Of a stretch of DNA of 45,456 nt, positions 28,339 to 37,248 are shown in pieces (the first letter of the stretch is position 1; each line of letters begins with the position of its first letter). The notes beneath the pieces were generated by a model that did no database searches, was not told the DNA's origin, and was given only the letters and a program-made list of their open reading frames with translations. The stretch spans positions 1 to 45,456 of the forward strand of contig JAFGER010000052.1 in assembly GCA_016931495.1 (NCBI GenBank), written 5' to 3'. The translations under genes and the position numbers were made by a program. This DNA is from Chlorobiaceae bacterium (GTDB taxonomy: Bacteria; Bacteroidota; Chlorobiia; Chlorobiales; Chlorobiaceae).

Positions 28339-29430
28339 CTACAGCTCGATCAGCTCCTTCGTGAAGCGCTGCAACGGCTCCGCGCCGTTGGGGCCGAGGG
28401 TGACCATGTCTTCGATGCGGACGCCGAAGCGGCCTTCGAGGTAGATTCCGGGTTCGATGGTGAAGACCGTGCCTTCACGGAGTGTGCCGGTCGAGGCGGA
28501 GCCGACGCGCGGCGCTTCGTGCACTTCGACGCCGACGCCATGGCCGAGGCCGTGGCCGAACGCTTCGCCGTACCCTTCGGCGGTGATGAAGTTGCGCACT
28601 TCGGCGTCGAGGTCGCGGGCGGCCATGCCAACTTTCGCCGCGTCGATGCCGAGCTGCTGCGCCCGCTGCACGATGCGATAGACCTTGCGCTGCTCGTCGG
28701 AAATCTTGCCGAAGGCGACCGTACGGGTCTGGTCGGAAGCGTAGCCATCGACGATGCAGCCCATGTCGATGACGATGAGCGTACCGGGCTCGAAGGGGGC
28801 GGCAGTCGGCTTGGCATGCGGCATTGCGCCGCGCGGGCCTCCGGCCACGATAGGGTCGAACGAATCCTTCTCCGCGCCGAGTTTGCGGTGGCGCCAGGTG
28901 ATTTCAGCCGCGAGGTCGATTTCGGTGACGCCGGGGCCGATCAGGCCGATGACCGCTTCGAGCACCGTTTCGCTGAGAGCGACGGCGCGACGCATCCGGT
29001 CCAGCTCCGCGATGTGCTTGATCTCGCGGAACTCGTCGAAAAAGGATGAGACCGGCGTGAACTCGCGGTTGCCGAGTTTCTCCGAAAGCTGGCGCATCTC
29101 CTGCCAGGTGACGTGATCGGCCTGCAATGCCATGCGGCTGCCGAGCGGCCATCTCCCCGAAGCAAGCTCCGCAGCCAGCGCCTCCCGGAGAATCACGGTG
29201 GCGATGCCGGAGGTCTCCTGACGCACCTGCTCCTGGTAGCGGAAATCGGTGAACAGCGCCGCCGTGCCACCCGCGAGCAGCAGTTTGGCGCTGGAACCGC
29301 TGAAGCCGGTGAGCCAGCGGATGGTCGGCAGGTCGGTCACCAGAAGGGCGTCCAGCCCCTCGGCGGACATTTTGCGGTAAATTTCAGTACGCAGAACGCT
29401 ACGGCGGCGATGAAGGGAATCGGCTTCCAT
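28339..29430 (-). CDS. M24B metallopeptidase (Xaa-Pro aminopeptidase/dipeptidase)
   Basis: 363 residues from the ATG at 29430. An N-terminal creatinase-type domain (RKMSAEGLDALLVTDLPTI, LTDFRYQEQ-like FTDFRYQEQ) is followed by the pita-bread catalytic domain. Metal ligands are two Asp in VIDMGCIVDGYASDQTRT, His in FGHGLGHGVGVEVHE, Glu in FTIEPGIYL and Glu in VRIEDMV, so the dimetal site is complete. It removes N-terminal residues preceding proline; PepP, PepQ and YpdF-type assignments cannot be separated here. It diverges from trpD. Confidence 0.9.
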   Translation of the reverse strand: MEADSLHRRRSVLRTEIYRKMSAEGLDALLVTDLPTIRWLTGFSGSSAKLLLAGGTAALFTDFRYQEQVRQETSGIATVILREALAAELASGRWPLGSRMALQADHVTWQEMRQLSEKLGNREFTPVSSFFDEFREIKHIAELDRMRRAVALSETVLEAVIGLIGPGVTEIDLAAEITWRHRKLGAEKDSFDPIVAGGPRGAMPHAKPTAAPFEPGTLIVIDMGCIVDGYASDQTRTVAFGKISDEQRKVYRIVQRAQQLGIDAAKVGMAARDLDAEVRNFITAEGYGEAFGHGLGHGVGVEVHEAPRVGSASTGTLREGTVFTIEPGIYLEGRFGVRIEDMVTLGPNGAEPLQRFTKELIEL

Positions 29431-29502
29431 GAAACAGCATGAACTTCGTTGAACAGATCGCGTCAGCACCAGAGCTGCACGAATCGCTTCATGGTGCTGC
29501 TA

Positions 29503-29531
29503 TTGGTATTAGCGCAGATAGTTAGTATAAT
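29503..29531 (+). promoter_or_regulatory. Probable sigma-70 promoter of trpD
   Basis: TTGGTA (29503-29508), 17 bases, TATAAT (29526-29531): a perfect -10 box, 4/6 -35 box, ideal spacing, 86 bases before the trpD ATG. Confidence 0.55.
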
Positions 29532-29616
29532 GGAAATTAATCTTTTTCTTCAGGATGCTGTAAGAAGCCGTGGCAACTTGTTTTAAGCATCCCTCATTTC
29601 GACCCCTTTTTTCGTC

Positions 29617-30672
29617 ATGCGTCAACAGGAGCTGCTGCAGAAACTGCTGGAAGGCACGGACCTTTCCATTCAGGAAATGGAAACCTGCATCGATTCAATC
29701 ATGGAAGGCCGGTTCACCGATGCCGGCACCGGAGCCATTCTCGCATTGCTGCAAAAAAAGGGAGTCACCCCGGCCGAAGCGATCGGGGCGTATGAAAACC
29801 TCATGGCGAGAGCCACGCCGGTCACCCTTCCCCATTTTGCCGTCGATACCTGCGGCACCGGCGGTGACCACCGTGGAACCTTCAACATTTCGACCGCCGC
29901 GGCCTTCATCGCCGCGGGCGCGGGCGTGCCGATCGCCAAGCACGGCAACCGCTCGATCACCAGCAAATGCGGCAGCGCCGATGTGCTCGAAGCGCTCGGC
30001 TTCCGGGTCGATCTGCCCGCCGCCGCCACCGAGGAGCAGTTCCGCGAAACCGGCTTCGCTTTCCTGTTCGCGCCAACCTACCATCCGTCGATGAAAGCGG
30101 TCGCCTCCATCCGCCGGGAACTCGGCATCCGGACCCTCTTCAACCTGCTCGGCCCGCTCATCAACCCCGCCCGGATCAAACGCCAGCTCATCGGCGTGTT
30201 CAATCCTTCGGTCATGGAGCTGTATGCCGACGTGCTGATCCACGCCGGTTGCGAACATGCGATCATCGTACACGGCAGAACCGAGCATGGTGACGGCCTC
30301 GACGAACCGAGCGTCTGCGGCACAACCACCATCATCGAACTTTTCGAAGGACGCCTCTGCCACCACACGGTCACCCCGGAAGAGTTCGGCCTGGGCCGCT
30401 GGAGCATCGACGAGCTGGCCGGCGGCGATGCCGAAACCAACGCCCGTATCATCAGGCAGATTCTGGACGGCTCGGCCACGCAGGCGCAAATCGACGCCGC
30501 CCTGTTCGCCTCGGCCATCACCTGCTATGTTTCGGGCATGGGCTCGTGCATCGACGAAGGCATGAGCATGTCCAAAGAGAGCCTCGAAAGCCTCGCCGCG
30601 CTTGAGAACATGAACCGGATCATCGCGACAAACCAGCGACTTGCGCTGGAGTGCAGCGCGAATGCCCGCTGA
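29617..30672 (+). CDS. trpD: Anthranilate phosphoribosyltransferase
   Basis: Joins anthranilate to PRPP in tryptophan synthesis. 351 residues. Motifs: [21 protein letters not shown] (PRPP loop, split here by description), [35 protein letters not shown] and [15 protein letters not shown]. It is not fused to a glutaminase (TrpG) domain and no other trp gene is adjacent. Its own promoter is visible upstream. Confidence 0.97.
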   Translation: MRQQELLQKLLEGTDLSIQEMETCIDSIMEGRFTDAGTGAILALLQKKGVTPAEAIGAYENLMARATPVTLPHFAVDTCGTGGDHRGTFNISTAAAFIAAGAGVPIAKHGNRSITSKCGSADVLEALGFRVDLPAAATEEQFRETGFAFLFAPTYHPSMKAVASIRRELGIRTLFNLLGPLINPARIKRQLIGVFNPSVMELYADVLIHAGCEHAIIVHGRTEHGDGLDEPSVCGTTTIIELFEGRLCHHTVTPEEFGLGRWSIDELAGGDAETNARIIRQILDGSATQAQIDAALFASAITCYVSGMGSCIDEGMSMSKESLESLAALENMNRIIATNQRLALECSANAR

Positions 30673-30824
30673 AAGGCGCCAAAAAGTCAGAGGGCGCTTC
30701 TGTTTATCAACCTGAGCAGACTCACCGGCATCAGGAAAGCAGATAAATGGAAGCGCCTTTATCGTTTGCAACAAACATGTATTATATTTGCACTGTTTCA
30801 AGCCGAAGCAAGAATCTGTAAATC

Positions 30825-31817
30825 ATGAACGGAAGCGACACGGTCAATCCTGAACTGAACCTGAACATCGATGAAAAACTTCATCAGTCAGGCGTAAGCC
30901 AGTCCAGGCAGAAACTCATCCGTCAGGCCCTGGAGAACGTCAACAAGCCGGGGTTTCACATCGATCCTTCCGCGATCGTGCCGCTCATGAAGCCGGTCAC
31001 GTGGTTTCCGCCGATGTGGGCCTTTGCCTGCGGGGTGGTTTCGACTGGCGAAAGCGTGACGGAGAACATCTCGATTCTGTTCAGGGGCGTCATTCTCGCC
31101 GGGCCACTGATGTGCGCCATGTCGCAGACGATGAACGACTACTTCGACCGCGAAGTCGATGCCATCAACGAACCCGAGCGCCCGATCCCGTCCGGAAAAA
31201 TCTCCAAGCAGGCAAGCTGGCTCATCACCTTCGGGCTGATTCTCACCGGCTTTCTGGTCGCCCTGTCGATTCACCCCTACGTGGTGGCCATCGCCTTCGT
31301 CGGTGTCCTGATGTCGCACGCCTACTCCGGCCCGCCGATCCGGGCGAAGCGCAACGGCTGGTATGGCAACCTGATCGTGGGCCTTGCCTACGAGGGTGTC
31401 GCCTGGCTGACCGGCAGCTTCTCGATCACGCAGGGCATTCCCTCCACGGAATCCATCGCGCTTGCCATCATCTTCTCCCTCGGCGCGCACGGCATCATGA
31501 CGCTCAACGACTTCAAGTCGGTGGTGGGCGACAGGATCCGCAAGGTGGCCTCGATTCCGGTCCAGCTCGGCGAAAAGAACGCGGCCATCCTCGCCTCGGT
31601 GGTCATGGATGTCGCCCAGCTCGCCGCCATCGCGATCCTCGTAGCCAAAGGTTCGACCGTCACCACGGCCATCGCGGTCGGCCTGTTGCTCGCCCAGCTC
31701 CCGATGCAGAAAATCCTGATCGACAACCCCACCGAGAAAGCGGTCTGGTACAACGCTTTCGGCACCCTGCTCTACGTGCTCTCGATGATGGTCTGCGCCG
31801 TGGGCATAAGGCCGTAA
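30825..31817 (+). CDS. bchG: (Bacterio)chlorophyll synthase, UbiA-family prenyltransferase
   Basis: Esterifies the (bacterio)chlorophyllide propionate with a polyprenyl tail in the membrane. 330 residues with several transmembrane helices. The first Asp-rich motif is NDYFDREVDAINEPERPIPS, which is specific to chlorophyll/bacteriochlorophyll synthases; the second is TLNDFKSVVGDRIRKVASIP. Green sulfur bacteria carry three such enzymes (BchG, ChlG, BchK). The trpD-adjacent position and the INEPERPIPS wording fit BchG (BChl a synthase) best, but ChlG is possible. An N-terminal cytoplasmic extension of about 45 residues precedes the first helix. Confidence 0.85.
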   Translation: MNGSDTVNPELNLNIDEKLHQSGVSQSRQKLIRQALENVNKPGFHIDPSAIVPLMKPVTWFPPMWAFACGVVSTGESVTENISILFRGVILAGPLMCAMSQTMNDYFDREVDAINEPERPIPSGKISKQASWLITFGLILTGFLVALSIHPYVVAIAFVGVLMSHAYSGPPIRAKRNGWYGNLIVGLAYEGVAWLTGSFSITQGIPSTESIALAIIFSLGAHGIMTLNDFKSVVGDRIRKVASIPVQLGEKNAAILASVVMDVAQLAAIAILVAKGSTVTTAIAVGLLLAQLPMQKILIDNPTEKAVWYNAFGTLLYVLSMMVCAVGIRP

Positions 31818-31835
31818 CGCCACGCAGGATTGAAG

Positions 31836-31884
31836 AATCAGACAGACCGGTCCAATCAGACCAATCCGACCGGTCTGTCTGATT
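31836..31884. repeat. Long perfect hairpin between bchG and rpmB
   Basis: AATCAGACAGACCGGT (31836-31851) is the exact reverse complement of ACCGGTCTGTCTGATT (31869-31884), with a 17-base loop. It follows the bchG stop by 18 bases. There is no T-run, so it may be a processed 3' end or a dispersed repeat rather than a classical terminator. It resembles the GATCAGTC-type stem after pyrD. Confidence 0.65.
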
Positions 31885-31971
31885 CCCCAACGCAAAGCCC
31901 AAAAAACTTTTCCTTTTTGCCTTCTCTTTCTTATATTCCGTATCAATTTTTCAACGCCAATCGATCCAACC

Positions 31972-32190
31972 ATGTCCAAAGTTTGCGTGCTGACCGGAAA
32001 GAAGCCGAAATACGGCAATAACGTTTCCCATGCCAACAACCACACCCGCACCCGTTTCGAGCCGAATCTGCATACCAAGAGAATCTGGATCGAGGAAGAG
32101 AAGCGCTGGGTCAAGGTTCGCGTGTCCGCCAAAGCGATGAAAATCATGTCCAAAACCGGCACCGCCGAGCTTGCAAAGCTCCTGAAATAA
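31972..32190 (+). CDS. rpmB: 50S ribosomal protein L28
   Basis: 72 residues: [38 protein letters not shown] and [15 protein letters not shown] are the full L28 signature. There is a single N-terminal Cys, so it is the non-zinc (C-minus) type. A terminator follows 33 bases after the stop. Confidence 0.97.
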   Translation: MSKVCVLTGKKPKYGNNVSHANNHTRTRFEPNLHTKRIWIEEEKRWVKVRVSAKAMKIMSKTGTAELAKLLK

Positions 32191-32222
32191 GCGTCGGCAT
32201 CGGCGAAAAATCCCATATTGAG

Positions 32223-32251
32223 AAGGCTCATCCGCAGGTTGAGCCTTTTTT
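32223..32251 (+). terminator. Rho-independent terminator after rpmB, abutting rnhA
   Basis: AAGGCTCA (32223-32230) pairs with TGAGCCTT (32240-32247), followed by a T-run to 32251. The rnhA ATG is at 32259, so the terminator occupies the space where a ribosome site would be. Confidence 0.8.
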
Positions 32252-32258
32252 GTTATCG

Positions 32259-32699
32259 ATGGAAAAAACCGTTACCATTTATACCGATGGCGCGTGCAGC
32301 GGCAATCCCGGCAAAGGCGGCTGGGGCGCGCTGCTCATGTACGGCGGCACCCGCAAGGAGATTTCGGGGTACGATCCGGCCACAACAAACAACCGTATGG
32401 AGCTGTTGGCGGCGATCAGGGCGCTCGAAGCGCTCAAAGAGCCGTGCCGCGTCGAGCTGTACAGCGACTCTGCCTATCTGGTCAACGCCATGAAGCAGGG
32501 GTGGCTGAAGCGCTGGCTTCACAATGGCTGGAAAACCGCCGCGAAGAAGCCGGTCGAGAACATCGACCTCTGGCAGGAAATCGTGAAGTTGACTACATTA
32601 CACCGCGTCACCTTTCACAAGGTCAAGGGCCACAGCGACAATCCGTACAACAACCGGTGCGACGAGCTGGCAAGGCTCGCCATCAGGGAACAATCCTAA
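32259..32699 (+). CDS. rnhA: Ribonuclease HI
   Basis: Degrades RNA in RNA-DNA hybrids. 146 residues with the catalytic acids Asp10 (TIYTDGACSGNPGKGG), Glu48 (NNRMELLAAIRAL), Asp70 (LYSDSAYL) and Asp135 (NNRCDELARLA), plus the WLKRWLHNGWKTAAKKPVEN substrate-handle region typical of E. coli-type RNase HI. The ATG at 32259 comes only 7 bases after the upstream T-run and has no Shine-Dalgarno, so expression may rely on readthrough or a leaderless start. Confidence 0.96.
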   Translation: MEKTVTIYTDGACSGNPGKGGWGALLMYGGTRKEISGYDPATTNNRMELLAAIRALEALKEPCRVELYSDSAYLVNAMKQGWLKRWLHNGWKTAAKKPVENIDLWQEIVKLTTLHRVTFHKVKGHSDNPYNNRCDELARLAIREQS

Positions 32700-32711
32700 C
32701 CGATCTCTTCT

Positions 32712-33746
32712 ATGAACGGCAACGAGACCAAGCCGGCAAATCCCGCCTTGCAGACGCCGAAAAAGAAAGGCCCGAAAGTCATCGCCGCCTTCTTTATCCT
32801 CGGCCTCATCGTCGTTTCGGCTGGCTATCTCTGGATCAACTGGAAAAAACCGCGCGTCGCGCCCGAGCCGCTCTCGCCGGAGCTGACCGCCATCATCCAG
32901 AACATGCCCGGTTCGTCGGACGCGATGTTCTACGCGGGACTCAAGGATATTCGCGGCAGCCGTTTCTGGAAAGAGGCCGTGCCGGACTCCCTGAAGAACG
33001 CCCAGTTCCTGAGCATGGGCAAACGGGTTGACAGCCTGCTGGCCATCAGCGGCGTCAACCTGACCAGCGATCTCGATACGCTGCTTGTCAGCTTCCAGCG
33101 TTCGGGGCGCAAGCAGCAGAAGTACATCGGCATGGCCAGCGGCGCATTCACCCGCAAGCTTCCACCCGAAGCGCTCAGGGCAGCAAGCATCGAAACCGCC
33201 GAGGTCGCCGGGCGTCAGGCCTATGCGCTGGACAGCTCGCTCTGGGTCGCGCCGATGGGACCGAACCGGCTGGCCATCGCCAGCAGCAGCGAGATGCTCG
33301 AAAAGTTTTTCAACCCGTCGGGACGCCTGCTGGAACGCGATGCGGCCACCTCCGCGCTGATCGAAAAAACCCGCTACAAGTCGCACTTCTGGTTTACGCT
33401 CCCCTCGCCGCAGTGGACGGCGGGCGCCTTGCAGAGCATCACCTCGAAAAACAGCGAGGTCAAGTCGGTCGGCAACCTGAACCGCATCCAGCAGATTTCG
33501 ATGTCGGTGAAGTTCGACGACGGACTTCTGGGCCAGTCGGAGTGGGTCTATAACGACCGGCAGGGCGCCTTCTTCGCCTCCACCTTCCTGTGGGGCACCA
33601 TCAGGCTCTCGACGATCAGCCCGAGAACCTCGGATGCGGCCAAAGCGTTGCTCAACAGCATGAAGGTCAGCCAGAATCTCGAATCGGTCATCATCACGGC
33701 CAACCTGCCGCTGGAGGCCTTCAGAAAAGGCAAGCCAGCGGAGTGA
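32712..33746 (+). CDS. Membrane-anchored periplasmic protein, unknown function
   Basis: 344 residues, 12 bases after rnhA. A lysine-rich cytoplasmic leader is followed by one transmembrane helix at about 24-43 (VIAAFFILGLIVVSAGYLWI); the rest is predicted outside the membrane. It contains serine-rich, mixed alpha/beta sequence (MFYAGLKDIRGSRFWKE, LAISGVNLTSDLDTLLVSFQ) that reminds me of Bacteroidetes/Chlorobi DUF3352-like proteins, but I cannot assign a family. Proximity to rnhA suggests co-transcription; it says little about function. Confidence 0.75.
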   Translation: MNGNETKPANPALQTPKKKGPKVIAAFFILGLIVVSAGYLWINWKKPRVAPEPLSPELTAIIQNMPGSSDAMFYAGLKDIRGSRFWKEAVPDSLKNAQFLSMGKRVDSLLAISGVNLTSDLDTLLVSFQRSGRKQQKYIGMASGAFTRKLPPEALRAASIETAEVAGRQAYALDSSLWVAPMGPNRLAIASSSEMLEKFFNPSGRLLERDAATSALIEKTRYKSHFWFTLPSPQWTAGALQSITSKNSEVKSVGNLNRIQQISMSVKFDDGLLGQSEWVYNDRQGAFFASTFLWGTIRLSTISPRTSDAAKALLNSMKVSQNLESVIITANLPLEAFRKGKPAE

Positions 33747-33751
33747 TGCCG

Positions 33752-34756
33752 TTACAGCTCCTCACGCGCTGAAGGTTCCGGCGGAACCGCCTGAAAGCGC
33801 AGGAACCCGTCCTTCCTGACCACCTCGACGCCCGGGCCTGCATGAACGCGCCGGCCCGGCTGGGCCTCCAGCAGGCCGCTGATCCGGCGCAGCGTGCGAC
33901 TATCGACCGGAAGCCCCCGCGCCTGCAACACCCGCTTGAACAGCTCCTTGCGCTCGAAGCGCGACAAGGCCAGCAGCGTGCCGACATGCAGCTTGCCGCC
34001 CGCCAGATCGAGGCCCGGATGCTCCGCGACCAGCCGGCCGATATGGCGCTCCATGAACTCTTCGAGTTCGCCGGCGTGCTCCGAAACCCTTTGCAGCGAG
34101 GCCGAAAGCTTGCGACGGAAACGCTCCTCGATCACCGGAATCACCCGGTTCCGGATGAAGTTGCGATCATGCTCCACGCCCGCATTGGTGCGATCGGTTC
34201 GCCAGGCGACCTCCTTCTCTTCGAGGTAGTCCATGATCTCCCGGCGGCTGAACGGAAGCAGCGGCCTGACGAGCCTGCCCTGCCGAGCCCTGATGCCCCG
34301 AAGCCCCGACGTGGCCGTGCCCCGGAACAGGTTGAACAGCATGGTTTCAGCGTTGTCGCCGCTGTGATGGCCCGTCGCAACCAGAGCATACCCTCTCTCC
34401 CGGCACAGCTCCCCGAAGAAATCGTAGCGCAACAGGCGGGCGGTCTCCTCGACCGATTTTTTCCACGATGCGGCAACGGCTTTCGTATCGAACCGCCGAA
34501 CATGGCACTCCAGCCCGAGCAGGGCGCACGCCTTCCGGACAAACGCTTCGTCGCCGTCACTCTCCTCGCCCCGCAGACCGAAATTGCAGTGCGCCACCCC
34601 GAGCCGCAGGTGCAGCACCGGCGACACGGCAAGGAGCAAGTGCAGCAGCGCCATCGAGTCGGGACCGCCCGACACGGCCACGAGCACCGCTTCGCCATCA
34701 CCGGCAAGCTCTCGCTTCCGGATGTTTTCAAGAAACTGTTTTTCCGTTCGGTTCAT
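33752..34756 (-). CDS. tilS: tRNA(Ile)-lysidine synthetase
   Basis: Modifies the CAU anticodon of tRNA-Ile to lysidine so it reads AUA. About 334 residues from the ATG at 34756 (GTG at 34762 is an alternative). PP-loop SGGPDS at 29-34, VAHCNFGLRGEESDGDEAF, VATGHHSGDNAETMLFNLFRG and LVRPLLPFSRREIMDYL are the TilS core. The C-terminal domain is short, as in Aquifex/Bacteroidetes forms. Convergent with the preceding gene, with only 5 bases between the stops; divergent from psd. Confidence 0.94.
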   Translation of the reverse strand: MNRTEKQFLENIRKRELAGDGEAVLVAVSGGPDSMALLHLLLAVSPVLHLRLGVAHCNFGLRGEESDGDEAFVRKACALLGLECHVRRFDTKAVAASWKKSVEETARLLRYDFFGELCRERGYALVATGHHSGDNAETMLFNLFRGTATSGLRGIRARQGRLVRPLLPFSRREIMDYLEEKEVAWRTDRTNAGVEHDRNFIRNRVIPVIEERFRRKLSASLQRVSEHAGELEEFMERHIGRLVAEHPGLDLAGGKLHVGTLLALSRFERKELFKRVLQARGLPVDSRTLRRISGLLEAQPGRRVHAGPGVEVVRKDGFLRFQAVPPEPSAREEL

Positions 34757-34928
34757 GCGCACCTATTTCGTCAGAGGCTGCTTGCCGGATTCTTTCCGTT
34801 TTTGAAGATAGCACCCCGCATTCCGTTTGCAACAGGGCGCCTGGTGACTTAAGCCAGAAAAGATGGTTGCTGTGAACACTTTTTTATCTATCATTAACAC
34901 TCGATCAAGGAACCGTTCAGTAACGCTC

Positions 34929-35579
34929 ATGCGCATTTCGATTTATGGAACCGGCAGTGTCATCAGAACCGCCGCCCTCTGCTTCACCCTCTTCATCGCG
35001 GGCCTCTTTCTGCCACAACCCGGCGGAGGCGCTGTTTCAGCGGCAGCACTGTTTTTCATTCTCTTCACCCTCTTTTTCTACCGCGATCCCGAACGCGAAA
35101 TTCCGTCGGAACCGGGCCTGGTAATCGCCCCGGCCGACGGCAGAATCGTCATCACGCAGCATGTCAACCATCCGGTGACCGGAGCCGATTCAACCCTGGT
35201 CAGCATCTTCATGTCACCCTTCGACGTGCATGTCAACAGAATCCCGATCGACGGACGGGTGCTCGATGTCCGCTATGTGCCGGGAAAATTCCTGATGGCC
35301 TTCGATCATCGCAGCATGACCGATAACGAGCGCATGGAAATCACGCTGCAAACCGCCGCTGGCACGGTCTGGTTCAGCCAGGTTTCGGGATTCGTGGCCC
35401 GCCGGATTGTCTGCGGCCTTGAGAAAGGACAGCAGATAAGCGCAGGCGAACGGTTCGGCATGATCAAGCTTGGCTCGCGGGTCGATATTGTTCTGCCGCC
35501 CACCATTCAGGTCACCGCTTCGATCGGAAAAAGAACCATCGCCGGAGAAACCCTGCTTGGCAGGGCTTGCTGTTTTTGA
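34929..35579 (+). CDS. psd: Phosphatidylserine decarboxylase proenzyme (short, membrane-anchored type)
   Basis: Forms phosphatidylethanolamine. 216 residues from the ATG at 34929. Hydrophobic N-terminus with two helices (about 12-50), PADGRIV, FMSPFDVHVNR (catalytic His) and the self-cleavage/pyruvoyl site LGSRVDIVLP with Gly182-Ser183, which splits the chain into beta and alpha subunits. This is the short archaeal/PSD-A type. pssA, often its partner, is not next to it. Confidence 0.93.
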   Translation: MRISIYGTGSVIRTAALCFTLFIAGLFLPQPGGGAVSAAALFFILFTLFFYRDPEREIPSEPGLVIAPADGRIVITQHVNHPVTGADSTLVSIFMSPFDVHVNRIPIDGRVLDVRYVPGKFLMAFDHRSMTDNERMEITLQTAAGTVWFSQVSGFVARRIVCGLEKGQQISAGERFGMIKLGSRVDIVLPPTIQVTASIGKRTIAGETLLGRACCF

Positions 35580-35745
35580 TCGAAAAATTTTTGGTTTGAA
35601 CGGCGGCTTTGTTAAGTTTTCCTTGCATTAAAACGCAAACACCCACGCGCCCTGAAAACGTGTGACAAGCCGCCCGGGCACCGGGCCGTCCAAAAGGTTT
35701 TTCAAGGCAACCCATTTGATTTGTACACTTTCCGGAGAAACACCC

Positions 35746-35949
35746 ATGTTCGGTTTAGGCGGTCAGGAACTCGTTCTCATCTTTCTCATCATCCTTCTCC
35801 TTTTTGGAGCACAGAAACTGCCCGAACTGGCCAAGGGCCTTGGCAAAGGCATGAAAGAGTTCAAAAAAGCGCAAAATGAAATCGAGGAAGAGTTCAACAA
35901 GGCAGCGGACGAACCTTCCGGCAAGGAGAAAAAGGAGACCAAAGCCTGA
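35746..35949 (+). CDS. tatA: Twin-arginine translocase subunit TatA
   Basis: 67 residues from the ATG at 35746, with GGAGA 8 bases upstream. N-terminal helix [20 protein letters not shown] followed by the hinge and the amphipathic helix [19 protein letters not shown], then a charged tail. [14 protein letters not shown] is the TatA/E hallmark. tatC and tatB are not in the window. Confidence 0.95.
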   Translation: MFGLGGQELVLIFLIILLLFGAQKLPELAKGLGKGMKEFKKAQNEIEEEFNKAADEPSGKEKKETKA

Positions 35950-36016
35950 AGCTCTCTTGCTCCCGCCCCTTTCTGGCGCTGTCACTCCGTATTGCATTGC
36001 CTGTGCGTGACATCAG

Positions 36017-36047
36017 GGCCTGAAAAGCCCCGGACAGGTTTCAGGCC
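36017..36047. repeat. Hairpin between tatA and the lamin-tail gene
   Basis: GGCCTGAAA (36017-36025) pairs with TTTCAGGCC (36039-36047). It may end the tatA transcript, but no T-run follows. Confidence 0.4.
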
Positions 36048-36157
36048 TGTCATCTCATGACGGCGAAAAACCTTTGAAGGGCTTTTCGTCAATACGACCT
36101 TTCCGGATATGGCCCCGTCAAAAAGGCCATCCCGACGAACCCATAGCTGACAGCAAG

Positions 36158-37159
36158 ATGAGCCCCTACCATCTTTTTGTCCTCCTTTTCCTGCTGGTGA
36201 CCGCCTGCGTGGCCGATACCGGAGACAAGAGTTTTTCGGAAACCCTCTCGCGCCAGCATGGCCGCACCACTCCCGTATTGAACGAAATCCTGTTCGACCC
36301 CCTGCAAAGCTCCGGGGATGAACTGCCCGACCAGCCCGATTTCGTGGAAATCTACAACCCCGGCACAACAGCCGTCGATCTCACCGGCTGGAGCATCGCC
36401 GACCGACCGAGCGCCACAGGCAAGGTCAACCGCTACTTTTTCGCCCCGGCTGGCGGCAACAATCTCCTCGAACCGGGCCAGTACGCCATCATCGCGCCGG
36501 AGTACAGCGGCCAGGTGAGCGGCTCCCGGCTGACCACCTTCTACACCTACCTGCAAGGCTCGCCCGAGGCCCGAATCTTTCTGGTGAAAAACTACAAGAC
36601 GTTTTCACTGAACAACGACGGCGACAGCGTCAGGCTGCTTGACGCGAACGGCAACCTTGTCGATGCGGCCAGCTATACGCCGAACTGGCACAATCCCGCC
36701 AACAAATTGACCAAGCGCATCTCCCTTGAAAAGTTCAACCCGCTGATGGTTTCCGACACGCCCCTGAGCTGGAGTTCATCGACCGATGCCGAATTCGGCG
36801 GAACCCCCGGCAAGGCCAATTCGATCTACGTACCGCCGACGAGGAGCGAAGAGATTTTCAACCTCTCCCCCAACCCCTTCTCGCCGAACGGCGATGGGCG
36901 GGACGACATCCTCTCGATTTCGATCAGCCTTCCAGCGGGATCGTACCAGCTCGCCGTGTCGGTCCATGACGCGACCGGCAAGCTGGTGCGCAGGCTCGCT
37001 TCCGGCACTCCCGCCGGGCCGGTAACGCGCCTCTTCTGGGACGGGCGCGACGACTCCGGCCAGCCGCTGCCCGCCGGAAGTTACCGTCTGACGATAAGCG
37101 CCGCGGGCTGGTCGGGATCGCGTTACAGTGACGCGCGAACGGTGACGCTGGCGCGGTAA
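36158..37159 (+). CDS. Lamin-tail-domain lipoprotein with a FlgD-like C-terminal domain
   Basis: 333 residues from the ATG at 36158, chosen because it gives a lipoprotein signal (HLFVLLFLLVTAC with Cys17 as lipid site). Residues of about 30-180 form a lamin tail domain (VLNEILFDPLQSSGDELPDQ, FVEIYNPGTTAVDLTGWSIA). The last ~90 residues start NLSPNPFSPNGDGRDD and end LPAGSYRLTISAAGWSG, a FlgD/CHU-like Ig repeat used for surface attachment in Bacteroidetes/Chlorobi. It is likely exposed at the outer membrane. Ligand unknown. Confidence 0.8.
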   Translation: MSPYHLFVLLFLLVTACVADTGDKSFSETLSRQHGRTTPVLNEILFDPLQSSGDELPDQPDFVEIYNPGTTAVDLTGWSIADRPSATGKVNRYFFAPAGGNNLLEPGQYAIIAPEYSGQVSGSRLTTFYTYLQGSPEARIFLVKNYKTFSLNNDGDSVRLLDANGNLVDAASYTPNWHNPANKLTKRISLEKFNPLMVSDTPLSWSSSTDAEFGGTPGKANSIYVPPTRSEEIFNLSPNPFSPNGDGRDDILSISISLPAGSYQLAVSVHDATGKLVRRLASGTPAGPVTRLFWDGRDDSGQPLPAGSYRLTISAAGWSGSRYSDARTVTLAR

Positions 37160-37248
37160 CGGGAGATGCGTTTTTCAAACACGCCTGTTTCGCCTTATCT
37201 TTGAAGCTGTCGGCCTGCCGGATACTTAACCAACGCTCTGTCCGCCAC

